A stretch of 23,975 nt of DNA from IMG/VR virus record IMGVR_UViG_3300023180_000398, positions 1 through 23,975 of that record. One strand, 5' to 3'. Of the stretch, positions 13,993 to 21,357 are shown in pieces. Position numbers and translations under genes: made by a program. Below the pieces are notes generated by a model. The model was not told the origin of the DNA, did not search any database, and was given only the letters and a program-made list of their open reading frames with translations. Every line of letters starts with the position of its first letter. The stretch's first letter is position 1. This DNA comes from a virus.

Positions 13993-15186
13993 TTAAGTCC
14001 TAGTTAAATACATTGTTATTTTAGCGCCAGTTGCCCCAGTTCCAGCTGTATCAATATCGAAAGTAATTTCAGCATCATCTGCTAATGAAGAGTCACTAAT
14101 AACAACGGGAGTCGCAGCTGTAGTGCTAGTTTTTTCATTAGCATCGATTGTTAATTTTGTAGAAAGAATAGATACGCCACCTTCATTAATATCGAAAGTC
14201 GGGGTGCCTGAGGAAGAAGCTGTTGAAAGAGAGCCTCTAACATCATTAACTGTGCAGGCATAAGGAGTTCTCCAAGTTAATTTAGCAGTTCCTGTTTCAA
14301 TTGCTGTCGTTTCATCAGAAAGAGCAAATGTGAAAGGGATAGAAACGCCTTTAACAACGCCGGTTCCCTTAGGGGTTAATTGGATATCAATATTTGTATC
14401 GTCACCCGTTGCCTGTAAAGCTGGTGCATTACCAGTTGCAGCATTTACAATTGTGAATTCATTTACCGCGCTTCCAGTTTCAGTGAATTTTAATAATTCG
14501 TTAGTACCATCACCTAAAGCGTTACCATTTACATCTAATTGTCCACCTAATTGAGGAGTTGTATCTTCTACAACATTAGCCAAAACGTCTGTCCCAGGTA
14601 CTAGTCCTAAAGTTGTTCTTTGGGCAGCAGCATTAGCATCATCTAAAAGTGCTCGACCAGCTGAGGTGCAAGTAATTTCTTCTATAGTTCCAGCCCCAGC
14701 GGTTGACCTACCTAATATAACGTCAGTACCAGAAGTATCTTGCATCTTGTCATAAGTAACTGCATCTGAAGCAATTGTTATGGCACCAGTATTGGCAAGT
14801 GTTGCATCTCCGGACATTGCCACTCCTGTTGCGACATTTGAGCCGTTACCAACTAAGATATTAGTATCTGTTAGAGTGGTTGATACTTTTGCATCCATCT
14901 GAGTTTGGATAGCGCTTGTAACACCTTTAACATAAGCTAATTCTGCTAGAGAAGGGTAGGTTGCCACCGCAAGAGAAACAAATTCCTTTGAAGCGCCAGT
15001 CGCCACAAGTTCTGATGCTGTTAGACCGGTATGTGCTACGTCAGAAGACGATAATTGAAGTGGGCTACTTGTATCTTCTCCATCGGATACTGCTCTAAGG
15101 GTTGCATCGATACCCGAGTTGCTATTACTAACTTGTAGTAAGTCTTTATATGTATTTGCTACTGTATTTCCTGTAAGTGCTGCCAT
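13993..15186 (-). CDS. Fibre-like structural protein (possible head fibre or appendage)
   Basis: A 397-residue, Thr/Ala/Gly/Asp-rich beta protein. The first 60 residues include NTYKDLLQVSNSNSGIDATL and a DGEDTSSPLQLSS segment. The middle (about 75-275) has phage-fibre sections such as VGNGSNVATGVAMSGDATLA, DATLANTGAITIASDAVTYD, DTTPQLGGQLDVNGNALGDG and IQLTPKGTGVVKGV. The C-terminal domain (about 280-397) reads as a beta sandwich, starting IPFTFALSDETTAIETGTAK and ending KITMYLTRT. This composition is common in phage fibres. It lies between portal and scaffold rather than with the tail genes, next to a propeller protein, so it may be a capsid appendage. No catalytic depolymerase motif is evident. 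No Shine-Dalgarno is seen. Confidence 0.65.
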   Translation of the reverse strand: MAALTGNTVANTYKDLLQVSNSNSGIDATLRAVSDGEDTSSPLQLSSSDVAHTGLTASELVATGASKEFVSLAVATYPSLAELAYVKGVTSAIQTQMDAKVSTTLTDTNILVGNGSNVATGVAMSGDATLANTGAITIASDAVTYDKMQDTSGTDVILGRSTAGAGTIEEITCTSAGRALLDDANAAAQRTTLGLVPGTDVLANVVEDTTPQLGGQLDVNGNALGDGTNELLKFTETGSAVNEFTIVNAATGNAPALQATGDDTNIDIQLTPKGTGVVKGVSIPFTFALSDETTAIETGTAKLTWRTPYACTVNDVRGSLSTASSSGTPTFDINEGGVSILSTKLTIDANEKTSTTAATPVVISDSSLADDAEITFDIDTAGTGATGAKITMYLTRT

Positions 15187-15205
15187 AGCTAAAAAATTTA
15201 TTAAT

Positions 15206-15538
15206 TTAAGTTAAACTTTCCCAATTGCTTGATAGGCTCTCCCAATTTGTGGAAATGCTATTCCAATTATTGGAGCTACCTATGCCCAAAGTTAAGTCAT
15301 TGATAGAATTAATGTTTCCATCAAAATGAGTAGCTGAATATTCAGCCAGTAATTCATTGATATTGGTTTTGGAGCTAGAAAGGTTGCTTTGTAAATATTC
15401 TGTTAAGGCACCTGTAACATTGGTGTTTGTTATACTTTGGTTGGCGGCAAGCTCTAATATAGCTTCACTATAATTAAGCCCCGTCTTTGAGACTAAAGTT
15501 TCAATCGCTGCTATTATGTTTCCTTGGTTTGTTGCCAT
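15206..15538 (-). CDS. Unknown small protein with tryptophan heptads at the C-terminus
   Basis: A 110-residue protein. Residues 1-75 are helical and Asn/Ser-rich (IIAAIETLVSKTGLNYSEAI, NINELLAEYSATHFDGNINS). The last 22 residues hold three short repeats, NNWNSIS, TNWESLS and SNWESLT, encoded by a 21-base tandem repeat. I do not recognise a family. A repeated W-x-S-[IL]-S end could form a docking or multimerisation tail. The gene starts one base after the previous stop and ends 19 bases before the fibre-like gene, so it may attach that fibre or anchor it to the head. That is inference from neighbours. Confidence 0.5.
   Translation of the reverse strand: MATNQGNIIAAIETLVSKTGLNYSEAILELAANQSITNTNVTGALTEYLQSNLSSSKTNINELLAEYSATHFDGNINSINDLTLGIGSSNNWNSISTNWESLSSNWESLT
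15216..15278. repeat. Three tandem 21-base units within a coding region
   Basis: Three consecutive 21-base units share a central (t/c)CCAATT core: they begin CTTTCCCAATT, CTCTCCCAATT and CTATTCCAATT. They lie in frame and encode the three Trp-containing heptads at the end of the 110-residue protein. The units diverge outside the core, so this is an old or constrained repeat rather than a recent slippage product. Confidence 0.6.
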
Positions 15539-15539
15539 A

Positions 15540-15863
15540 TTACCAATCCTTTATTGTGCAATTATTTGCCTTTAGGTGCTCCATATAAGAGGATTTTGAG
15601 GTATGTATACTACCATCAACATTACTCTCTATGCCACCATGTTTATTAATATATCCATCTACAGTTAGATCCTCACCTTGTTTCTTCTTACTTTTATAAT
15701 TCTTTATTTCTTCCGCTTTTTGTTCATCAGAAACAAAGTTTCCAGCTGTAACAGATCTCATAAAATTAATTAACTCAGGATCATTCCAGTCCTTTATTTC
15801 TTGATCCTTCTTCTCAATATATTCGTAGCGACCTTCCATGTTTCTCATTAGTTCTTTTGTCAT
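15540..15863 (-). CDS. Unknown small hydrophilic protein after portal
   Basis: A 107-residue, Lys/Glu-rich protein (RNMEGRYEYIEKKDQEIKDW, DEQKAEEIKNYKSKKKQGED) with a C-terminal SSYMEHLKANNCTIKDW. No membrane segment or known motif is visible. Its ATG overlaps the portal stop by four bases (ATGA), so it is co-translated with portal. Small charged proteins at this place are frequent in podoviruses and usually lack an assigned role. It may be a head-region assembly factor, but nothing in the sequence proves that. Confidence 0.55.
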   Translation of the reverse strand: MTKELMRNMEGRYEYIEKKDQEIKDWNDPELINFMRSVTAGNFVSDEQKAEEIKNYKSKKKQGEDLTVDGYINKHGGIESNVDGSIHTSKSSYMEHLKANNCTIKDW

Positions 15864-18013
15864 ACTAGATCACTCTCCCTAATTAAGTTTGATACTCTGT
15901 CATTAGCGACTTTAGCAAGTTGATCTGCAGATTTAGCTCTTCTGTCAGCCTCTTTATTTACATCTTCAAATTCTATTTTATCTTCAAATTGAATTTGATC
16001 TTGAAGGAGCTCAGCCTTCTTAATATTTACTTCTTGCTGTTTGATATCGACTTCCTGGGCCTTTAATTGCATCTCTAAATCTCTTCTCTGATTCTCAGCT
16101 TGCGCTAGTATTTCTTCAGCTGATGGTTGTTGAGGGGCTTCTTCTTCCTCTTCTGGCACCAAGAACTCTTCTAAATTACGCCCAACTTTGAATGGACGGC
16201 TAATAAAACCTAGAAATTCATTAAATGCAGATTTGTTAATTATGTTATTTTGTAAAAGAGGGAATAGGGCGCTAGAGAAACTGGTAACAGCGTTGACGAA
16301 CTCTATTCTGTCTTGCTTTTCTTGAGACTGATCTACTCTTACAGTACTTTCAGTTTCAATATCAATTGAGAAATCACGGAGCCTATCATTCTTGATAATA
16401 ACGTCCAGCTTCTCTAGCTGTTCAGGAGTTACTGCATATCCCTTAAGATCTTCCAGAGGTTTCTTGAGAGTTTTTCTCATACCTTCGGCTGCTTCTTGTT
16501 GCAGCCTCGCCATTTTTTGCTGTGCCTCTGGGTCTTGAGGGTCAATCAGAGATTGTGCTTCACCTAACAATGCATTTTGTTTAGCTGCAGCAACTTCCTG
16601 AATACTTTGAATATCTACTATCTTAAGGTTTGTCATCTTAGCCAACTCAACTGCCGAGTAATTCTCGACAATTAATTCTGCCATTAGACGAATTGTATTT
16701 CTTATATTAATTTCAACTTCTTCTTGTAGTGGTTGAATGCGAGAAATTGCAAAATCACCCTTTAATCTTTGAGCAGTTGCAGTTTCACTTGCAAAACTAG
16801 TGCCGCGAACAATATCAGAAAGGCCAGTAATATCTCTAATGTTATTAATAACACGAGCTTTCTGATCGTTTAACTGTGCAATAGTATTAATAATATCAAC
16901 AATGGGCTTGGTAAAGATTGCATCTTTAATATTGCTTCCAGGCTGCACGCCTTTCAGAGGGGAAAATTCACCATCATCGCCATTTAATAAGTTCTCAATA
17001 TCAGAGCCTTCAGCAATTGAGTTATAAACACCGGTATATTTTACCTGCTCAACTAGAGATCTAATTCTATCATCGATCTCATTTAATTCTTCTGCCTGCG
17101 ATTTATACATTCTATACAAAGGCACAGGAATTAAACTAGAAGGGTCAGAATCACAGCCCAAAGGTTTAGAAATACAGAAGAAATCATCTAAATTGTATGG
17201 ATCTTCATCTTTACTAAGAACTTGACCGGCTAGGCCAGTTGTTAACCAAACAACCTCTCTTTTGTTCTTATCCCATACTTCCCAAACTTCAGCAAATTTA
17301 AATAAATCACTTTCATCCTTAACATAGCCTTCTTCTGTTTTTATGCTACTTTGAGTCAGATTAACTTCACTACCAATAGAGCCAAATTTATCAACTAATT
17401 GCTCTCTAGTCATTTTATGTCTAAAGGCAATCCATCTTACATCTTCCCATACTGTCTCTGGAGAAATTCTAAAATCTTCCCACTTCACATATTCAACACG
17501 AACCTTTTTTGAGCTATAATCTACATCTTCTTCTACAGACTCTATTTCATTACCTTCTTCATCAATTGTTTTTTTAGAAATTTCAACAATCTCACCTGGA
17601 TCATAAACAACTCTTGAAATACCACGGCCACAAATTAGAAAATCATCTCTAACTTTATTAAATACTGACTTCACATCACCATCTTCTAAACAATAACTAA
17701 CAGCTCTTTCCATCATTTCTGATGCAATTCTAGCATCTTCGTCTTTATCTAAATATCGACGAGTTATGTTTGGATCAGGAAGTTTAGAAAATACAAGAGG
17801 GCGTAGGGTCTGAGTATTGGCCCAGAAAATATTATAACGCTTGTTATTACCGTGTTGATCTTTGTAGATATCTAAATATTTTGCAGCTTCAGCACGCCAT
17901 GTTTTTTCATTCTTATCAGCGCTTTCTATTTCTCTTGTCCAGATATCAACTAAGGCTGAATCGCCTTTACTAGTGGTAAGGTCTTGTTGAGATTCTACTT
18001 GTACTTCTGACAT
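15860..18013 (-). CDS. Portal protein
   Basis: A 717-residue protein, the length of P22-type portals. The N-terminal part has IWTREIESADKNEKTWRAEA, then RYNIFWANTQTLRPLVFSKL and PDPNITRRYLDKD, the conserved opening of podovirus portals. The core includes RISPETVWEDVRWIAFRHKM, LIPVPLYRMYKSQAEELNEI and GLSDIVRGTSFASETATAQR, the crown/wing section seen in this group. The C-terminal 110 residues form a charged coiled coil (AENQRRDLEMQLKAQEVDIK), typical of a P22-like portal barrel. The portal forms the dodecameric ring at one capsid vertex through which terminase packs DNA. It is followed by an overlapping small gene. The start lies 6 bases after a perfect 11-bp inverted repeat, and no ordinary Shine-Dalgarno is present. 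Confidence 0.85.
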   Translation of the reverse strand: MSEVQVESQQDLTTSKGDSALVDIWTREIESADKNEKTWRAEAAKYLDIYKDQHGNNKRYNIFWANTQTLRPLVFSKLPDPNITRRYLDKDEDARIASEMMERAVSYCLEDGDVKSVFNKVRDDFLICGRGISRVVYDPGEIVEISKKTIDEEGNEIESVEEDVDYSSKKVRVEYVKWEDFRISPETVWEDVRWIAFRHKMTREQLVDKFGSIGSEVNLTQSSIKTEEGYVKDESDLFKFAEVWEVWDKNKREVVWLTTGLAGQVLSKDEDPYNLDDFFCISKPLGCDSDPSSLIPVPLYRMYKSQAEELNEIDDRIRSLVEQVKYTGVYNSIAEGSDIENLLNGDDGEFSPLKGVQPGSNIKDAIFTKPIVDIINTIAQLNDQKARVINNIRDITGLSDIVRGTSFASETATAQRLKGDFAISRIQPLQEEVEINIRNTIRLMAELIVENYSAVELAKMTNLKIVDIQSIQEVAAAKQNALLGEAQSLIDPQDPEAQQKMARLQQEAAEGMRKTLKKPLEDLKGYAVTPEQLEKLDVIIKNDRLRDFSIDIETESTVRVDQSQEKQDRIEFVNAVTSFSSALFPLLQNNIINKSAFNEFLGFISRPFKVGRNLEEFLVPEEEEEAPQQPSAEEILAQAENQRRDLEMQLKAQEVDIKQQEVNIKKAELLQDQIQFEDKIEFEDVNKEADRRAKSADQLAKVANDRVSNLIRESDLV

Positions 18014-18019
18014 TAAAGC

Positions 18020-18060
18020 TTGTTTATCGTTCTTCTTTTATCATCCTTTACGATAAACAA
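18020..18060 (-). promoter_or_regulatory. 11-bp perfect inverted repeat in the portal leader
   Basis: TTGTTTATCGT (18020-18030) and ACGATAAACAA (18050-18060) are perfect inverted repeats with a 19-base spacer, ending 6 bases before the portal ATG on the minus strand. In mRNA they would fold into a hairpin that holds the only Shine-Dalgarno-like bases in its loop. A six-codon frame (MIKEER, 18024-18044) starts in the loop and stops in the stem. The 9-mer GTTTATCGT occurs again at 21944-21952. It could be a protein operator or an RNA control element. Confidence 0.5.
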
Positions 18061-18072
18061 CGCATGTCAGCC

Positions 18073-18101
18073 TTGTACAATTAGGATTTGCGTGTTATTA
18101 T
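18073..18101 (+). promoter_or_regulatory. Candidate promoter for the tRNA-Gln gene
   Basis: On the plus strand, TTGTAC and TATTAT are spaced by exactly 17 bases, with the -10 box about 32 bases before the tRNA. The -10 differs from TATAAT at one position; the -35 matches only in its TTG. It is the only plus-strand promoter-like pair close to the only plus-strand gene in the window. Confidence 0.35.
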
Positions 18102-18125
18102 TATATGAAAAATTTTAATTTGCAA
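18100..18125 (-). promoter_or_regulatory. Weak promoter candidate for portal and downstream genes
   Basis: The minus strand has a perfect TATAAT at 18100-18105, with TTGCAA at 18120-18125. The spacer is 14 bases, shorter than the normal 16-18. It overlaps the tRNA promoter candidate in the opposite direction. If used, it would give a leader of about 80 bases containing the 11-bp inverted repeat before portal. Confidence 0.25.
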
Positions 18126-18133
18126 GTAAATTT

Positions 18134-18205
18134 TGGGACGTAGCCAAGCGGTAAGGCAGCGGGTTTTGATCCCGCCATGCGCAGGTTCGAATCCTGCCGT
18201 CCCAG
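18134..18205 (+). tRNA. tRNA-Gln (anticodon TTG)
   Basis: The full cloverleaf is visible. The acceptor stem TGGGACG pairs perfectly with CGTCCCA. The D stem is GCC/GGC with loop AAGCGGTAA. The anticodon stem GCGGG/CCCGC has loop TTTTGAT, giving anticodon TTG (18166-18168). The variable loop is CATGC. The T stem GCAGG/CCTGC has loop TTCGAAT. The discriminator is G at 18205, and no CCA is encoded. The U1-A72 pair and G73 are known identity elements of bacterial tRNA-Gln. It lies on the plus strand, opposite to all protein genes, and ends one base before the terminase stop codon. It may be a translation-supporting tRNA or a trace of recombination with a host tRNA locus. Confidence 0.93.
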
Positions 18206-20836
18206 CTATTCAAAGCTTTTCTTATTGTTTTTTCTTTTGATTTGAGCACGCACATTCTTAGGATTGAAATCTTTATGCCACTGATCAGCGATCTCCAGAG
18301 GACCTTTTGGTAAATCAATAGTAATAGGGCGACTCATACATAAATATCTTAATGTATCCACCGCATGATCCTCCATTTTAGTATCTAAATCCTCAGGACG
18401 AGTATTGTCATATTGCATTATTGGTAAAGTTCTAATTAGGTTCTTGCATGTATTCATAATGTAGAGTAGGGGTTTTCCATCAACTCCCATAAGTCTATCT
18501 CTAATTTGTTGCCATCCTGCAATACGCTTATTATCAGCTGGATGGTACAAAACTCCTTCTTTAGCCATCTGTTCAGCAAGTGAAATACCACTACTTACAT
18601 CAAATATAGCAGGATCAGCAACCTGTATTCCCATCTCTTCTCCTATTTGCATCTGCCTCGTGTTTTTTGCAACTTCTCCTGCGGTTAACTTTATTCCTTG
18701 GTTCGGTTTTCCTGTGGTTCCATAGTATTCTCTATAAATTATTATTGAATCACGTGGATAAACTATAGGCTTTCCATTGATATTTATAATGCTGCCATCA
18801 CTTATTGCTCCCCATAACGTACAAAACGGCGCAGAATATCCCCAATCAAAGGCCCTGACCTTAAACCAACCAGCAGGGATGATAAATGAATCTATCACAT
18901 GTTTATCTTTATCCCATCTATCAAAATAGGCACCTTCTATTGCATCCCAATCACCCTCAAGCATAGCCTTAGCCATAGCCCCACCTAAACCAAGAAGCTT
19001 GGCTGAATATAGAGGATCGTTTTCCTGCATTGTTGGATTGTCAATCAATTTAGCAGGAATAAATTGCCTTAACATTCCACCTTCTTCATCAGGAACTTGG
19101 TAAACCTTCATAGGATCCTTATTGTCAATAAAGGTGTGCTTTACAAAGTCATGACCTATGCCACCAGGGTTAGAGGAGGCAATTATCTTAGGAAGCTTGC
19201 TTTTATATTTTTCAGGAACGTCTAATGACCCAAGACGAACACGTGATCTTAGGAATTTATATATATCTTCAGTAAAATGTGTAAGCTCATCTATTAGCAA
19301 TACATTAATTTCTACACCTTGATATTTATTTTTATCTTTTTCGTGTTGGCAGTGACATAGATGTATTTTGCTACCATTACTAAAAACTATTTGGTTAGAG
19401 CTGTAGTTAATTTTAACGCCACCAGAGTTAACAAAAGGGGAGAGTAGGTTAGCAAAACCACTTGGCCCATCTAAATGGTTCTTCTTAAGATCTTCTGATA
19501 GTCTACGGAAAAGATATATTTGTATATTAGGAATTTCTAATGCATATGCTAGCGCTATTACGCGCATTGCGTGGGAATTGTGAGTGGGAATAAAAGATCT
19601 GCCTGTTAAATATGTTCCTGTTGGACATGCTACGGTAATACAGCGCATAGGTACTGTTGGAATAGGCTTCACATCTACAATATATCTTCTTTTTGTAGTT
19701 GCCCTTAGATCTGTCATCTTTTGTCTATTTAGCTTTCTCTTGATCTTAAATACTGGAAAATCTGCTACAAATTTAAGCCTATGGCTATCTTTATATTTTG
19801 GATTTTTTTTACTTAACTCTTTAGTTCTTATGGTTGCTATTATTCCTAATGATGATATTAGTTCATGTACATCTTCTATTAAATCTCTATCTGATAATCC
19901 TAATTCACACTGACCCCTCTTATCGCAAGAGCCGTCTGTATCCATTATACCTTGTAGAAGCTCTTTTCGCTGCTCTATTGATGCTCTTAGATATTGGGTT
20001 GGGATTCTTTTTTTACCTAGAATCCCTAATAATTTAAGGTAATCTTTAAAATATTTAATTTTAACTCTAAGATAAGGCTGCTTATAGCCTTTAAGCAATC
20101 TTTCATACTCAATTTCTTCTGGAGCATGTTTTAAGCATTCTCTAAGATCAGACTCCAACATACCCATTAACCCTGTAGATTTACAACCATCACCTAACCA
20201 TAAGCCTAGTAAATAAGGCGATATTAATAAATCTTGTCTTGGCAAATCTAATGCGCCACAAACATCTACTGAATGATTAGGTCTTTCTATTTTACCATGC
20301 TTTATCTTTAAAGTTTTTAGAATTTCTTTCGTTGTTCTTTCTTTTCCCAATGGAGGTTCTTTATAAATATACTCTCTTTCTTGATTTAAGTTAGTTATAT
20401 TTATTTGAGATGATTTTTTTTTAGGATTCTCTAACGCTCTACTTGCTCTATTTTTTCTTCTTCTTTGCCTAAACTCTGGGGTTAATCTTAATGCCTGCTC
20501 CCTTTCTTTATCATTCATCGTAACCCAGAGGTGATTTGCATCACAATCTATAGATTCTCCTGTATTAAATATCACACTGTAACAATCAGGATTTTGATTT
20601 ACCTCATGTACAGCAGTAATCTCTGTTATCTGGCCTTTGCTATTAAAAACCTCATCACCTACTTTTAGATCGCCTATTTGAGTAAATTTAGAAGGAGTTG
20701 CTATAAGATTAGTTAGTCTCTCTGCTTTACCACCTCCTGCAGCACCACCATATAATATCTCTGTTGCATCACTTAGAAAACATTGTGATTGCTTGGGATG
20801 TAAGCTTAGGTTAATTTCCTCAGCCGTATTATCCAT
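18206..20836 (-). CDS. terL: Terminase large subunit, interrupted by an in-frame intein
   Basis: The 876-residue frame codes for a terminase of 493 residues once residues 38-420 are removed by splicing. The extein holds an N-terminal adenine-type segment (LHPKQSQCFLSDATEILYGG), a Walker A loop split by the insert (GGAAGGGK37 joined to S421-HAMRV), Walker B (NVLLIDE, Asp/Glu 516-517), a coupling motif (IIASSNPGG) and an RNase H-like nuclease with Asp664 (RAFDWGYSAP), Asp741 (QVADPAIFD) and Asp823/827 (MEDHAVDTLRY). It is the packaging motor: ATPase plus genome-cutting nuclease. The ATG overlaps the small subunit's end by 8 bases. Without splicing the ATP site would be broken, so activity depends on the intein. 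Confidence 0.95.
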   Translation of the reverse strand: MDNTAEEINLSLHPKQSQCFLSDATEILYGGAAGGGKAERLTNLIATPSKFTQIGDLKVGDEVFNSKGQITEITAVHEVNQNPDCYSVIFNTGESIDCDANHLWVTMNDKEREQALRLTPEFRQRRRKNRASRALENPKKKSSQINITNLNQEREYIYKEPPLGKERTTKEILKTLKIKHGKIERPNHSVDVCGALDLPRQDLLISPYLLGLWLGDGCKSTGLMGMLESDLRECLKHAPEEIEYERLLKGYKQPYLRVKIKYFKDYLKLLGILGKKRIPTQYLRASIEQRKELLQGIMDTDGSCDKRGQCELGLSDRDLIEDVHELISSLGIIATIRTKELSKKNPKYKDSHRLKFVADFPVFKIKRKLNRQKMTDLRATTKRRYIVDVKPIPTVPMRCITVACPTGTYLTGRSFIPTHNSHAMRVIALAYALEIPNIQIYLFRRLSEDLKKNHLDGPSGFANLLSPFVNSGGVKINYSSNQIVFSNGSKIHLCHCQHEKDKNKYQGVEINVLLIDELTHFTEDIYKFLRSRVRLGSLDVPEKYKSKLPKIIASSNPGGIGHDFVKHTFIDNKDPMKVYQVPDEEGGMLRQFIPAKLIDNPTMQENDPLYSAKLLGLGGAMAKAMLEGDWDAIEGAYFDRWDKDKHVIDSFIIPAGWFKVRAFDWGYSAPFCTLWGAISDGSIININGKPIVYPRDSIIIYREYYGTTGKPNQGIKLTAGEVAKNTRQMQIGEEMGIQVADPAIFDVSSGISLAEQMAKEGVLYHPADNKRIAGWQQIRDRLMGVDGKPLLYIMNTCKNLIRTLPIMQYDNTRPEDLDTKMEDHAVDTLRYLCMSRPITIDLPKGPLEIADQWHKDFNPKNVRAQIKRKNNKKSFE
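19577..20725 (-). mobile_element. Intein with LAGLIDADG homing endonuclease in the terminase Walker A loop (class 3 signature)
   Basis: The insert is residues 38-420 (383 residues), in frame. It starts with Ala38, not Cys or Ser (AERLTNLIATPSKFTQIGDL), and ends PTHN420 with Ser421 as +1 residue. Splicing motifs: block A-like start, block B ANHLW (His102, Trp104), block F MRCITV (Cys399) and block G THN (Thr418, His419, Asn420). The trio Trp at B:12, Cys at F:4 and Thr at G:5, together with a non-nucleophilic first residue, is the known class 3 signature. The endonuclease lies between B and F, with LAGLIDADG helices LLGLWLGDG (Asp216) and LLQGIMDTDG (Asp301). The intein probably homes into intein-free terminase genes. 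Confidence 0.93.
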
Positions 20837-21098
20837 CAGAACTTAACATAATGTTAAGAGAAGGGAGTAGGGGTCTTTCTTCATCATTAGCAAGAGCAGT
20901 TGGCACAACTCTTGGGAAGATTTTAGTATAGAAGGCTTCCAAATTTCTTTCATCCTTCATTGCCCACATCTTTAATCCTTCAGCGCCACCTAGGTTTTCA
21001 AATACTTCTTGAATTGCTTTCTTGCCGTTAGTTGAAACTTTGTTTGGCGTTCCTTTTTTTCTACCACCTGTTTTTGGAGATCCTTTTTTCTTTGCCAT
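20829..21098 (-). CDS. Putative terminase small subunit
   Basis: An 89-residue protein with a very basic N-terminus (MAKKKGSPKTGGRKKGTPNK), a helical middle (GKKAIQEVFENLGGAEGLKM, NLEAFYTKIFPRVVP) and a short acidic tail ending SLNIMLSSDG. Short proteins that begin with KKGSPKTGGRKKGTPNK are found just before the large subunit in podoviruses and act as DNA-recognition partners of the packaging motor. The stop overlaps the large subunit by 8 bases. The length is below that of P22 gp3, so it is a compact version. There is no clear Shine-Dalgarno; an out-of-frame ATG sits 8 bases upstream. The role rests mainly on position and the basic N-terminal pattern. Confidence 0.65.
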   Translation of the reverse strand: MAKKKGSPKTGGRKKGTPNKVSTNGKKAIQEVFENLGGAEGLKMWAMKDERNLEAFYTKIFPRVVPTALANDEERPLLPSLNIMLSSDG

Positions 21099-21218
21099 TT
21101 TTCATTTTAAATTAAATATATTCAGCAGCCAGTAGTTATAGAGTTGCCATAAAGAGGGCTTAACTAAACCTGGATTTCCATAATGCTTACTACTTTAGTC
21201 TTGGGTCTTACTATAAAA

Positions 21219-21239
21219 AAAACTTAAAACTTAAAACTT
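21219..21239. repeat. AAAACTT heptamer, three perfect tandem copies
   Basis: AAAACTT is repeated three times without interruption, directly after an A-run. It lies in the non-coding leader between the 173-residue gene and the terminase small subunit. A protein-binding or DNA-bending role is possible but not shown. Confidence 0.5.
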
Positions 21240-21254
21240 GAGTCTTGAAGTAAT

Positions 21255-21273
21255 AATAGCTCCCTAAGCTATT
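21255..21273. repeat. Small hairpin in the terminase leader
   Basis: AATAGCT and AGCTATT form a perfect 7-bp stem with a 5-base loop, about 160 bases upstream of the small terminase gene and just downstream of a promoter candidate. On the minus strand the heptamer repeats and a T-run follow, but the T-run is over 30 bases away, so it is not a normal terminator. The rest of the non-coding stretch 21099-21357 holds no convincing open frame. Confidence 0.35.
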
Positions 21274-21287
21274 TCGTTTGCAGTATA

Positions 21288-21316
21288 ATTATAGAGATGA
21301 TAACGCTCACCTCCAA
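21288..21316 (-). promoter_or_regulatory. Candidate sigma70-type promoter for the terminase genes
   Basis: On the minus strand, TTGGAG (21311-21316) and a perfect TATAAT (21288-21293) are separated by 17 bases. Transcription would start near 21281 and give a leader of about 180 bases before the terminase small subunit. The -35 matches the consensus at three positions. A small inverted repeat (TTATATTC/GAATATAA, 21324-21351) lies directly upstream and might be an operator. Confidence 0.45.
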
Positions 21317-21357
21317 AACGTCCTTATATTCTCAATTTACACTGAATATAAATCTCA

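Noticed and set aside
15216-15278. CRISPR-like array at the 21-base repeats
   Set aside because: There are only three divergent units with no spacers, and they are in frame within a protein gene.
18115-18318. 67-residue minus-strand frame across the tRNA
   Set aside because: Its middle (WDGRIRTCAWRDQNPLPYRL) is the antisense translation of the tRNA-Gln gene, a well-known false frame, and it overlaps the terminase end.
18206-20836. Terminase read as a frameshifted or fused gene because of its 876-residue length
   Set aside because: The extra 383 residues are in frame, bounded by intein splice motifs, and their removal restores an intact Walker A motif.
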